Assembly (NCBI GenBank): GCA_051878575.1
Contig: JBJEKJ010000075.1
Location: 1 to 31,675, forward strand
Origin: CALZFJ01 sp051878575
GTDB lineage: Bacteria; Bacteroidota; Bacteroidia; Bacteroidales; Muribaculaceae
DNA length: 31,675 bases
Direction: 5' to 3'
Below the pieces are notes generated by a model, which ran no database searches, was not told where the DNA came from, and worked only from the letters and a program-made list of their open reading frames with translations. Positions 7,420 through 15,115 of this stretch are shown here, in pieces; position 1 is the stretch's first letter, and each line of letters begins with the position of its first letter. Made by a program: the position numbers and the translations under genes.

Positions 7420-8364
7420 ATGAACAAAAAAGGAATATTGATATTGCTGGCAGCGCTTTTCTGCACTTTCTCTGCCTTCGCACAAGGCCGCAAGGGCTTG
7501 GTGTTCAATGAAGTGATGGTGCAAAACGACAGCAATTGTCTCGACGCTTACGGTCGCCGTCACGCTTGGATTGAGCTTTTCAACTCCACAAGAGCTTCAA
7601 TGCAAATCTCAAACGTGTACATCACCAACGACAAGAGCGTCCCTACCAAATATGGCGTGCCACGTGGCGACCACAACACCAAACTCGGTCCGCTTCAGCA
7701 CGTGTTGTTCTTTGCCGACAATGATCCCGGCAAAGGCACGTTCCACCTCAGCTTCGAATTGACCCCGGGTGTCGACAACCACATCTATCTTTTCGATGCC
7801 GACGGCAAGACTTTAATTGATGAAGTTGTTGTCCCTGCCAACTTGCCTGCCAACTGCTCCTATGCCCTGAAAATCGACGGCGAGAGCGGTGACAAGGACA
7901 GTGAGGACAAGTTTCACCCCGAGTTCTGGACCGTCCGCGACGGCAAGTCGCTCGGCTACATCACTCCCGGTGAGGTGAACATGGTGCAGAGCACCAACAG
8001 CAGCGTAGAGAAATTCCGCGCCAACGACCCCCACGGCTTCGTGCTCACGCTCATGGCTATGGGAATCGTCTTCTCGGCGCTTATTCTCTTGAGCATCTGC
8101 TTCTTCTTCTTCGGAAAACTCAATGAAAAGAAGGCTACCCGCAAGAAAGCTGCCACAATTGCCTCGCACCCCGATGCGCCTGTTACAATCAAGGGCGACT
8201 CAGGTGAGGAAATCGCCGCTATAGGCATGGCTCTATATGAGCACCTCAACGCTCACGACAAGGAGACCACAATTCTCACCATCAACAAGGTGAAGAAGGC
8301 CTACTCGCCCTGGAGCTCTAAAATCTACACTCTCCGCGAGACTCCTAACCTGAAAACTTGGTAA
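7420..8364 (+). CDS. OadG-like decarboxylase subunit with an N-terminal lamin-tail-like domain
   Basis: This protein of about 314 residues sits where the small OadG/MmdD subunit of sodium-pumping decarboxylases is expected. A signal peptide (about residues 1-21, ending in SAFAQ) is followed by an exported beta-rich domain (about residues 24-185). Its motifs GLVFNEVMVQND, HAWIELFN and DEVVVPA resemble lamin-tail domains. A single membrane span follows (about residues 206-232) and then a cytoplasmic Lys-rich stretch. The C-terminus (EEIAAIGMALYEHL to PWSSKIYTLRETPN) resembles the OadG tail. The ATG at 7420 starts the signal peptide, although the frame is open slightly upstream from a TTG. OadG normally helps assemble the complex; the role of the exported domain is unknown. 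Confidence 0.8.
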   Translation: MNKKGILILLAALFCTFSAFAQGRKGLVFNEVMVQNDSNCLDAYGRRHAWIELFNSTRASMQISNVYITNDKSVPTKYGVPRGDHNTKLGPLQHVLFFADNDPGKGTFHLSFELTPGVDNHIYLFDADGKTLIDEVVVPANLPANCSYALKIDGESGDKDSEDKFHPEFWTVRDGKSLGYITPGEVNMVQSTNSSVEKFRANDPHGFVLTLMAMGIVFSALILLSICFFFFGKLNEKKATRKKAATIASHPDAPVTIKGDSGEEIAAIGMALYEHLNAHDKETTILTINKVKKAYSPWSSKIYTLRETPNLKTW

Positions 8365-8400
8365 TTACACTCAAATCAACTCATTAATTAACGTCATACA

Positions 8401-8835
8401 ATGAAAGAATATAAATATAAAATCAACGGAAACGACTATAAAGTTTCTATCGGCGACATCGACCACAACATCGCTACGGTGGAAGTTAATGGTGTGCCCT
8501 ACAAAGTGGAGATTGAGCAAAAACAGGCCGCTCCTGTGGTTATCAAGTCGGTGAAGCCGACTGCCGCTCCCCGCACTGCAACCGGCGACAAGGTCATCAG
8601 CAAGCCCACGGTTTCGACCGGCCAGGCTTCAGTGAAGGCTCCGCTGCCCGGTGTAATCATCGACATCAAGGTGAAAGTGGGCGACACCGTAGCTCCAAAC
8701 GATGTTGTGGCTATTCTTGAGGCCATGAAGATGGAGAACAACATCAATGCCGGAAAGAGCGGTGTAGTGAAGGCTATTTGTGTTAACAAGGGCGACTCAG
8801 TCCTTGAGGGTAACGACATTATCATAATTGAATAA
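8401..8835 (+). CDS. mmdC: Biotin carboxyl carrier protein of methylmalonyl-CoA decarboxylase
   Basis: This is a 144-residue biotin carrier. The N-terminal part (residues 1-40) is a small beta domain. A Pro/Ala/Lys/Thr-rich linker (about residues 40-78) leads to the biotinyl domain. The attachment motif EAMKM places the biotinylated lysine at Lys110, with the usual APLPGVIIDIKVKVGD before it and KGDSVLEGNDIIIIE after it. In the complex the biotin arm carries CO2 from the carboxyltransferase (mmdA product) to the membrane subunit (mmdB product). It starts 36 nt after the OadG-like gene and ends 2 nt before mmdB, so tight translational coupling with mmdB is likely. Confidence 0.95.
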   Translation: MKEYKYKINGNDYKVSIGDIDHNIATVEVNGVPYKVEIEQKQAAPVVIKSVKPTAAPRTATGDKVISKPTVSTGQASVKAPLPGVIIDIKVKVGDTVAPNDVVAILEAMKMENNINAGKSGVVKAICVNKGDSVLEGNDIIIIE

Positions 8836-8837
8836 TA

Positions 8838-9989
8838 ATGGATTTAGCGCAATTTTTCAGTGAGAATTTCCGTCAATTCTGGGAATTCACTGGCTTTTAT
8901 AACGTAACCATTCCTCACCTGATTATGCTCTGCGTGGGCCTATTCTTCATTTATCTTGCGATAAAGCATGAATTTGAGCCTATGCTACTCGTTCCGATCG
9001 GGTTTGGTATTTTGATTGGAAACATTCCTTTCCAATTGGGAAATGAGATTGGCATCTATGAGGAGGGCTCTGTGCTCAACATCCTCTACAATGGTGTGAG
9101 CGCCGGTTGGTATCCTCCGCTGATTTTCCTCGGCATCGGAGCCATGACCGACTTCTCGGCACTACTTGCCAATCCCAAGCTGATGCTTGTGGGCGCGGCC
9201 GCACAGTTTGGCATCTTCGGGGCCTACATGGTGGCTTTGCTTCTCGGATTCGCTCCCGACCAGGCCGGTGCCATAGCCATTATCGGCGGTGCCGACGGTC
9301 CTACGGCTATCTTCCTTTCCTCTAAACTTGCTCCCAACCTGATGGGCGCCATCGCCGTGTCGGCCTACTCCTACATGGCTCTCGTGCCGGTGATTCAGCC
9401 GCCTATCATGCGACTGCTCACAACCAAGAAGGAGCGCCTCATCCGCATGAAGCCGGCCCGCGCCGTGTCGCAGAACGAGAAGATTCTGTTCCCGATATTC
9501 GGACTTATCCTCACCTGCTTCTTCGTGCCATCGGGCCTGCCGCTGCTTGGAATGCTCTTCTTCGGCAACTTGCTACGCGAGAGTGGAGTGACCACACGCC
9601 TTGCCAAGACTGCGAGCAACGCCCTTACCGACATCGTCACCATATTGCTTGGCATGACGGTGGGCGCATCCACTCAGGCATCGGAGTTCCTGACCAAGGA
9701 GACTATCTTCATCTTTGCCCTCGGCTTCATGGCATTCTGCATTGCATCGGCATCAGGAGTATGCTTCGTGAAGTTCTTCAACCTATTCCTGGGCAAGGAC
9801 AAGAAAATCAATCCGCTTATCGGAAACGCAGGCGTATCGGCTGTGCCAATGTCGGCCCGCATTTCCAACAATATGGGATTGAAATACGACCCGAGCAACT
9901 ATCTGCTCATGCATGCTATGGGTCCGAATGTGGCAGGTGTTATCGGCTCGGCTGTTGCCGCCGGCGTACTGCTCGGATTCCTCGGATAA
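8838..9989 (+). CDS. mmdB: Sodium-ion-translocating decarboxylase beta subunit
   Basis: This is the membrane subunit of the Na+-pumping decarboxylase; it decarboxylates carboxybiotin and exports Na+. The 383-residue hydrophobic protein shows the two conserved regions of the OadB family. GGADGPTAIF has the key aspartate Asp153. NPLIGNAGVSAVPMSAR has Asn325, Gly329, Ser334 and Arg341, spaced exactly as the functional Asn, Gly, Ser and Arg of Klebsiella OadB as I remember them. Multiple membrane spans cover the rest. It is the last gene of the operon and is followed by a strong terminator. The name oadB would be equally acceptable; mmdB is chosen from the epimerase and carboxyltransferase context. 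Confidence 0.95.
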   Translation: MDLAQFFSENFRQFWEFTGFYNVTIPHLIMLCVGLFFIYLAIKHEFEPMLLVPIGFGILIGNIPFQLGNEIGIYEEGSVLNILYNGVSAGWYPPLIFLGIGAMTDFSALLANPKLMLVGAAAQFGIFGAYMVALLLGFAPDQAGAIAIIGGADGPTAIFLSSKLAPNLMGAIAVSAYSYMALVPVIQPPIMRLLTTKKERLIRMKPARAVSQNEKILFPIFGLILTCFFVPSGLPLLGMLFFGNLLRESGVTTRLAKTASNALTDIVTILLGMTVGASTQASEFLTKETIFIFALGFMAFCIASASGVCFVKFFNLFLGKDKKINPLIGNAGVSAVPMSARISNNMGLKYDPSNYLLMHAMGPNVAGVIGSAVAAGVLLGFLG

Positions 9990-10017
9990 AAGTGCCAAAC
10001 ATCAACACTCCAATATC

Positions 10018-10059
10018 AAAGGGGATAGCGCGTCGAAAGGCGCCTATCCCCTTTTTTTT
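10018..10059 (+). terminator. Intrinsic terminator of the methylmalonyl-CoA decarboxylase operon
   Basis: A GC-rich stem, AAAGGGGATAG with CTATCCCCTTT plus an inner GCGC pairing, is followed by a run of Ts. It starts about 29 nt after the mmdB stop codon. This is the strongest intrinsic terminator in the window. Confidence 0.9.
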
Positions 10060-10139
10060 AGAAAAAAAACGACGATTGTTATCGAACTTTATAGGCATTT
10101 TATTGTATAACTAATAGTATTTGTATAAATGAAATTCTT

Positions 10140-10514
10140 ATGATTACCCAAGCCACTATCGATAATCTGTATAAAAGCCACAAGACTCATAAAGAATTCA
10201 TCGACAGCATAAAGTTGACACGACTTTTGGTAAAATTGTCGTTCATTAAGCCCACTGATGGAAATGTATCATTCGCAAGCGTCGACGAGAATCACCTCAG
10301 GCTGAACACCATGCCGATAGAGTTTCCTCTCAAGGAGATTCCGCTGAAGAACATTTGCGGAATTGAGTTTCTCGACTCGATGGCAGCCATTATCACCAAC
10401 AACTGCATCGTAATTATCGATACGACAAGCGGCGACATAAGCCTACACATCAGGCAACCGCAATTCTCTCTGCTCGACCGCCTTCGCTACTTTCTCATGC
10501 CCCCTAAAGCATAA
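10140..10514 (+). CDS. Hypothetical protein, 124 residues
   Basis: I do not recognise this protein. It is 124 residues with no signal peptide and no clear membrane span. Visible features are a charged N-terminal helix-like region (KSHKTHKEFIDSIKLTRLL), a central beta-rich part ending in FLDSMAAIITNNCIVIIDTTSGDISLHI, and a basic/aromatic C-terminal end (LLDRLRYFLMPPKA). The alternation of short strands suggests a compact beta domain, possibly of PH-like type, but that is only an impression. It is isolated: the decarboxylase terminator precedes it and a hairpin terminator follows, so it is transcribed alone. Codon use looks like that of its neighbours, which argues for a real gene. Confidence 0.6.
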   Translation: MITQATIDNLYKSHKTHKEFIDSIKLTRLLVKLSFIKPTDGNVSFASVDENHLRLNTMPIEFPLKEIPLKNICGIEFLDSMAAIITNNCIVIIDTTSGDISLHIRQPQFSLLDRLRYFLMPPKA

Positions 10515-10536
10515 GAGTGCCACATCTCAAAAAAAT

Positions 10537-10563
10537 CCCCTCGATGCACAATGCAGCAAGGGG
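10537..10563. terminator. Bidirectional terminator between convergent genes
   Basis: CCCCT (10537-10541) pairs with AGGGG (10559-10563), with an inner TGCA/TGCA pairing. On the plus strand ATTCTTTTTT follows; on the minus strand the arm is followed by ATTTTTTT. It can serve both the hypothetical gene and the pRiA4b-domain gene. Confidence 0.75.
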
Positions 10564-10631
10564 TAATTCTTTTTTATATGCGCATCCTGCCTCGCAGGAG
10601 CGCCATTCTCTCTCGGAGCTATTCCCGGGCC

Positions 10632-11171
10632 CTACATCTCGTCGTCGAAGCCCTCGAGGTCGGCAAGCTCATCGTCGTTGTAAGCCTCGGCACCATAGAA
10701 GCTCTCATCGATTTCATCCTCGATATCGGGTGTTGTACTGATAACCGGCTTAAACTCCTCTATGTCGACAAATTGCTCCGGAGCCTTGCCTTCCTTGCGC
10801 TGGCACAGCGGGTCGAGGAGCGTCTTTCCGGTCACAATCTCCTTCATCTCCATGAAGAAGCAGCGCTCGGTCATATAGTCGAACACATAAATCAACTTCT
10901 GTCCCTCATCCTCAATCAACTCGCTCAGCGGAGTATCCTCCATAATCCACACGTCCTCGTCGGAATCAGAGTCCATGTCCATCAGGGTTATCTCCTTCTC
11001 CTTAGTCCAGTCGTCGGAGCAGATAAAGAAAGAGTCAATCTGGTCCTTAGTGTAGCCTACAGCCTCAAGAATGGCGTTGCGCAACCTCAAGAAAGTGTCG
11101 TCGGAGTCAATTGCTATTTCAAGTTTGAAGTTATCCACTTCATCAGATACTATACGAAATTTGTAAATCAT
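10632..11171 (-). CDS. pRiA4b ORF-3-like domain protein
   Basis: This 179-residue protein resembles the plasmid pRiA4b ORF-3 family, a domain found in many bacteria, including as passenger genes of some mobile elements. The start MIYKFRIVSDEVDNFKLEIAI, the segment FLRLRNAILEAVGY and the repeated SDDWTKEKEITLMDM / LIYVFDYMTERCFFMEM patterns fit this fold. The family's function is not established. The C-terminal 35 residues are strongly acidic (DIEDEIDESFYGAEAYNDDELAD region) and look disordered. There are no mobile genes around it, and the protein appears to be a stable chromosomal gene. A possible promoter (minus-strand TAAATTCG, plus 11215-11222) lies about 45 nt upstream of the start. Confidence 0.75.
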   Translation of the reverse strand: MIYKFRIVSDEVDNFKLEIAIDSDDTFLRLRNAILEAVGYTKDQIDSFFICSDDWTKEKEITLMDMDSDSDEDVWIMEDTPLSELIEDEGQKLIYVFDYMTERCFFMEMKEIVTGKTLLDPLCQRKEGKAPEQFVDIEEFKPVISTTPDIEDEIDESFYGAEAYNDDELADLEGFDDEM

Positions 11172-11282
11172 AATTCAGTTTATAATTAAAAAATCTGTTA
11201 GTTCAATTACGCTGCGAATTTAGCAATAAATATATATACGGCACAATAAAAAGACATTAATTTTTTGCATTAAAACAAAAAA

Positions 11283-11314
11283 ATTGCTCACTGCAAAAAA
11301 TTGCGGTGAGCAAT
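11283..11314 (-). terminator. Intrinsic terminator of serine palmitoyltransferase
   Basis: A 14-bp stem, 11283-11296 with 11301-11314, has one G-T wobble and an AAAA loop. On the minus strand it begins about 30 nt after the stop codon of the upstream gene and is followed by a T-run. Confidence 0.85.
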
Positions 11315-11343
11315 CATATAATATCTATAAATACTACTCAATA

Positions 11344-12531
11344 TTATCCTATCAGACCGTGATTGCGGAATACCTTCTGTATTTTCTCAAGCGCGGTTGT
11401 CACCTGCTCTTTGGTGTGCGTGGCCATGAGGCTAAAGCGAATCAGCGTGTCGCTCGGCGCTACAGCGGGCGAAACCACAGGATTCACGAATATTCCCTCC
11501 TCAAGCAAGTCGCGGGTGATGGCGAAAGTCTTGTAGTTGTCGCGGATATATAGCGGGATGATAGGCGTCTCGGTGTGTCCTATCTCGCATCCCATATTGC
11601 GGAAGCCCTCAAGAGCATAGTTTGTCAGCGCCCACAAGTTCTCCTGACGCTCAGGCTCACTAAGCATGATATCGAGAGCGGCATTGGCAGCTGCCGTGGA
11701 AGCAGGGGTGATGCTTGCCGTGAAGATGTAGGAGCGCGAGTGATGACGTAGGAAGTTGGTTATCTCCTTGTCGGTGGCTATGAATCCGCCAAGCGACGCA
11801 AACGACTTGCTGAACGTGCCCATAATCAGGTCGACATCCTTAGTGACGCCGAAGTGGTCGCATGTGCCGCGGCCCTGCTTGCCGAACACGCCTATACCAT
11901 GCGCCTCGTCGACCATGACGGTAGCGTCGTATTTCTTTGCAAGCTCCACAATCTTCGGGAGCTTTGCCACATCGCCTTCCATCGAGAATACGCCATCGGT
12001 CACTATGAGCTTCACCTTATCGGCCTTGCACTTCTGCAACTGCTCCTCAAGTGAGTCCATATCATTGTGCTTATACTTCAATGGGGTTGAGAACGACAAG
12101 CGGCGTCCCTCGATAATCGATGCGTGGTCTTGCTCGTCGAGTATCACATAATCTTCCCTACCCGTCATGCACGATACCACTCCAAGATTTACCTCAAACC
12201 CTGTAGAGTAGATCATTGCATCTTCCTTGCCTACAAACTCCGCAAGGCGTGCCTCAAGTTGCTTGTGTATGTCGAGTGTTCCATTAAGGAACGGCGAGCC
12301 TGCACATCCTGTGCCATACTTTCGGGTTGCCTCTATTGCAGCCTCCTTCACTTTGGGGTGGTTGGTCAGACCCATATAACTGTTTGAGCCGAACATCAGG
12401 ACTTTCTTGCCGTTCATAATGACTTCGGTGTCCTGTTCGCTTGATATTGCGCGGAAATAGGGATACACACCTGCCGCCTTTGCCTTTTGTGGCTCCTGAT
12501 ACTTTGATAATTTAGCTTGTAATAGCTTCAT
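11344..12531 (-). CDS. spt: Serine palmitoyltransferase
   Basis: This is a PLP-dependent alpha-oxoamine synthase of 395 residues that condenses serine with an acyl-CoA, the first step of sphingolipid synthesis in Bacteroidales. The PLP lysine is Lys242 in GTFSKSFASLGG. VDEAHGIGVFG carries Asp208 and His211, and DEQDHASI carries His136, which stacks on the cofactor. The N-terminal segment (VYPYFRAISSEQDTEV) and GSNSYMGLTNHP match Bacteroides serine palmitoyltransferases more closely than BioF or Kbl, whose sequences are similar in general layout. No biotin or threonine-degradation genes are nearby, which supports this choice. It is monocistronic, with its own promoter and terminator. The closely related enzymes KBL and BioF remain a minor alternative. 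Confidence 0.88.
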   Translation of the reverse strand: MKLLQAKLSKYQEPQKAKAAGVYPYFRAISSEQDTEVIMNGKKVLMFGSNSYMGLTNHPKVKEAAIEATRKYGTGCAGSPFLNGTLDIHKQLEARLAEFVGKEDAMIYSTGFEVNLGVVSCMTGREDYVILDEQDHASIIEGRRLSFSTPLKYKHNDMDSLEEQLQKCKADKVKLIVTDGVFSMEGDVAKLPKIVELAKKYDATVMVDEAHGIGVFGKQGRGTCDHFGVTKDVDLIMGTFSKSFASLGGFIATDKEITNFLRHHSRSYIFTASITPASTAAANAALDIMLSEPERQENLWALTNYALEGFRNMGCEIGHTETPIIPLYIRDNYKTFAITRDLLEEGIFVNPVVSPAVAPSDTLIRFSLMATHTKEQVTTALEKIQKVFRNHGLIG

Positions 12532-12612
12532 AGTTTATTTCTTGTTATCTTTTTTGTTGTTATAAACTATCTACACCTGCCTTTATGTACTGCTTCATTC
12601 AAATGTAGGCTG

Positions 12613-12644
12613 CAAATTTACGAAATTAATCTTAAAAACCGTAA
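12613..12644 (-). promoter_or_regulatory. Promoter of serine palmitoyltransferase
   Basis: On the minus strand TAAATTTG (plus 12613-12620) is a full -7 match. TTAC (plus 12641-12644) lies 20 nt upstream as a weak -33 element. The leader is about 75 nt. Confidence 0.55.
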
Positions 12645-12711
12645 CTTTTCCAATAGAAAATGGCACATTTTTTCATAAAAGTGCAATTTTAATAGTCATA
12701 GAGCTACAAAA

Positions 12712-12756
12712 TACGGCATATATGCGCCTTTTTTATTTCAGGGCATATATGCCGTA
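12712..12756 (-). terminator. Large inverted repeat ending the polysaccharide utilisation operon
   Basis: TACGGCATATATGC (12712-12725) and GCATATATGCCGTA (12743-12756) form a perfect 14-bp stem with a 17-nt spacer. On the minus strand it lies about 65 nt after the GH97 stop and is followed by TTTTG. Each arm also contains the self-complementary decamer GCATATATGC, so a protein-binding role is possible as well. Confidence 0.6.
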
Positions 12757-12822
12757 GTATATATATTACAGTATTTGTGTGGGTCGACCCATGCCGAAGC
12801 CCTCACGATTAGTCAAAATCCA

Positions 12823-14964
12823 TTACAGATTGCCAAGTCCCTTAATGGCATTCTTGCCCGTTACCGGGACAATGCTTATGGCATAGCCGCCACCGGGAGC
12901 AGCCACCATGTCAAGTGCCGACTGCGAGGTCACTATGCCCTTGCGGATGTTGTAGGCCTGTGGATTATTGCGATAATGGGCATCGGCGGCGTCCTCATAG
13001 ATGGTTGCCACATATTGCTTGCCTGAATCAAGGAAATCGAGCTTTACGGTAGATTTATGGCCGTTTTCTCCCGATGTGCATCCCACAAACCACTTGTCGG
13101 TGCCCTTAGCCTTGCGCGCGACTACTATATATTGTGCAGGCTCGGCCTCTATATAGCGGCTGTCGTCCCAGTCGACTGCCACATCCTTGATAAACTGGAA
13201 TGCGTCGAGGAAGCGGTTATAGTTCTCGGGAAGGTCGGCAGCCATCTGAAGCGGACTGTACATCGTCACATAGAGCGCGAGCTGGCGGGCAAGCGTGGAG
13301 TTCACATGGCCGTTGCTATTGGGGTTCACCTTGCTGAGGTCCATCTCGAAAATACCCGGAGTGTAGTCCATCGGGCCTCCCTGCAAGCGTGTGAACGGCA
13401 ACACTGCGGTGTGTGATGGCTTGTTGCCGGCAAAAGCCTCATATTCCGTGCCGCGTGCCGACTCATTGCCTATAAGATTGGGATAAGTGCGGCAGAGTCC
13501 GGTAGGACGCACAGCCTCGTGGGCGTTGACCATGATGTGATGCTTTGCAGCCTCCTTCACGGCATAGAGGTAGTGATTGTTGAGCCACTGCCCGTAATGA
13601 TGCTCGCCGCGCGGTATAATATTGCCCACATAGCCGCTCTTCACCGAGTTGTAGCCATATTTGTTCATAAGGGTGTAGGCTGCCTCAATATGGCGCTCAT
13701 AGTTGCGTACCGACGATGACGTCTCGTGATGCATCATCAGGCGCACACCCTTCTTGTGGGCATAGTCATTGAGAGCCTTGATATCGAAGTCGGGATAAGG
13801 AGTCTGGAAGTCAAACACATAGTCCTTTGTGTTTCCAAACCAGTCTTCCCAACCGATGTTCCAACCTTCGACGAGCACCTGGTCGAAACCGTGCTTGGCG
13901 GCAAAGTCGATGTATTTGCGCACGTTCTCATTGGTGGCGCCGTGACGGCCGTGGGGTTTCAGCTTCGAATAGTCGTTCTCACCAAGTTTCACCGATGGCA
14001 ACTCCCATGTGTACGACCAATCCTTTGCTCCGGTAATCATCTCCCACCATACTCCAACGTATTTCACCGGCTTAATCCACGAAGTGTCGTCGTATTCACA
14101 AGGATCGTTGAGGTTGAGAACCAGTTTCTTCGAAAGCATGTCGCGTGCATCGTCGCTCACCTTCACCGTGCGCCACGGAGTGTGACATGGAGCCTGAATA
14201 TGGGCCATGTTGCCCTGAGCGTCGGGTGTGAGCCACGATGTGAACACAAAATTCTTGTCGTCGAGGTCGAGGTGCATGCACGAGTAGTCGATCAAGGCAG
14301 CCTCGTGTATGTTGACATACAGTCCTTCGGCGGTCTTCATCTGCAACGACGTCTGCACGCCTGTGGGCGAGAACTGCTCCTGCGACGCGTTGCCGCTAAT
14401 CGAGCCTCTCATCAGGCCGCGTATCTCCGAGAGCTTCGACTCGGTGTAGTCATATTCCTGAGTGTCGTAATCGCCGGCAATCCACCATGCGGTGTGGTCG
14501 CCATTCATTGCAAATTGTGTCTTCTCGGCCTTTACCACGAGATACACCACGTTCTTTTGCTGCGGAAACTCGTAGCGGAAACCCACGCCATAGTCGTAGA
14601 CGCGGAAACGCAGGTTCATATAGCGGTCGGTGGTCGGCTGCCGAAGCTCTACGAGAAGCTCATTGTAATTGTTGCGAATCTCCTTTGTCTCGCCCCACAC
14701 CGGCTGCCAAGTCTCGTCGAAGCTCGACGTCGTGGTGTTCACGATCTCAAATCCGAAAGTGAGGTCGTTATGCCCGCTCAGCTCTATGCCAAGAGTGCTT
14801 GGCTTAACCACCGGGATATTCTTATACTTGAATTCGTAGGTGGGAACACCGTTGCCGGTGAGGCTGAAATCAAGGGCAATATTGCCTGCCGGCGACTTCA
14901 CGCCCACTGCGTTGGAGGCAAAGGCCGACATAAGCACAATTGTGCCTATTAGTATTCTCTTCAT
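12823..14964 (-). CDS. susB: GH97 alpha-glucosidase (SusB-like)
   Basis: This is a 713-residue glycoside hydrolase of family 97, secreted to the periplasm (signal peptide to about residue 19). It has an N-terminal beta-sandwich, a central catalytic barrel (about residues 300-560) and a C-terminal beta domain. Glu414 (MMHHETS), Glu483 (VNAHEAVRPTG) and Glu507 (RGTEYEA) keep the spacing of the general base, acid and second base of Bacteroides SusB (439/508/532 as I recall), and Glu501 (GNESAR) matches a calcium ligand. This points to the inverting alpha-glucosidase branch, not the retaining alpha-galactosidase branch that uses an aspartate nucleophile. It probably releases glucose from oligosaccharides imported by SusCD. 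A terminator-like hairpin separates it from the GH27 gene, so its expression may be attenuated. Confidence 0.93.
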   Translation of the reverse strand: MKRILIGTIVLMSAFASNAVGVKSPAGNIALDFSLTGNGVPTYEFKYKNIPVVKPSTLGIELSGHNDLTFGFEIVNTTTSSFDETWQPVWGETKEIRNNYNELLVELRQPTTDRYMNLRFRVYDYGVGFRYEFPQQKNVVYLVVKAEKTQFAMNGDHTAWWIAGDYDTQEYDYTESKLSEIRGLMRGSISGNASQEQFSPTGVQTSLQMKTAEGLYVNIHEAALIDYSCMHLDLDDKNFVFTSWLTPDAQGNMAHIQAPCHTPWRTVKVSDDARDMLSKKLVLNLNDPCEYDDTSWIKPVKYVGVWWEMITGAKDWSYTWELPSVKLGENDYSKLKPHGRHGATNENVRKYIDFAAKHGFDQVLVEGWNIGWEDWFGNTKDYVFDFQTPYPDFDIKALNDYAHKKGVRLMMHHETSSSVRNYERHIEAAYTLMNKYGYNSVKSGYVGNIIPRGEHHYGQWLNNHYLYAVKEAAKHHIMVNAHEAVRPTGLCRTYPNLIGNESARGTEYEAFAGNKPSHTAVLPFTRLQGGPMDYTPGIFEMDLSKVNPNSNGHVNSTLARQLALYVTMYSPLQMAADLPENYNRFLDAFQFIKDVAVDWDDSRYIEAEPAQYIVVARKAKGTDKWFVGCTSGENGHKSTVKLDFLDSGKQYVATIYEDAADAHYRNNPQAYNIRKGIVTSQSALDMVAAPGGGYAISIVPVTGKNAIKGLGNL

Positions 14965-15000
14965 ATCTCTATATATTATTATTTATATGTCACAAAAAAA

Positions 15001-15062
15001 TCGGGCGTACAAATAAAATACCTAAACCTACATATTATTAATAACTATTATTGTACGCCCGA
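15001..15062 (-). terminator. Terminator-like hairpin between the GH27 and GH97 genes
   Basis: TCGGGCGTACAA (15001-15012) pairs with TTGTACGCCCGA (15051-15062), a perfect 12-bp GC-rich stem with a 38-nt AT-rich loop. On the minus strand the stem is followed by seven Ts (plus 14994-15000). It lies about 55 nt after the GH27 stop. The GH97 gene starts about 36 nt beyond it with no clear new promoter, so partial readthrough is likely. Confidence 0.8.
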
Positions 15063-15115
15063 CTAAAAAACCAATATAAACCTAATACATCTTTTTTTAA
15101 AACGTATAGTTTTCC

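Noticed and set aside
11344..12531. BioF or Kbl identity for the alpha-oxoamine synthase
   Set aside because: The N-terminal segment and residues around the active site match Bacteroides serine palmitoyltransferase better, and there are no biotin or threonine genes nearby.
13726..14952. A 408-codon open frame antisense to the GH97 gene
   Set aside because: The GH97 catalytic residues on the other strand are convincing, and this frame has no recognisable domain.
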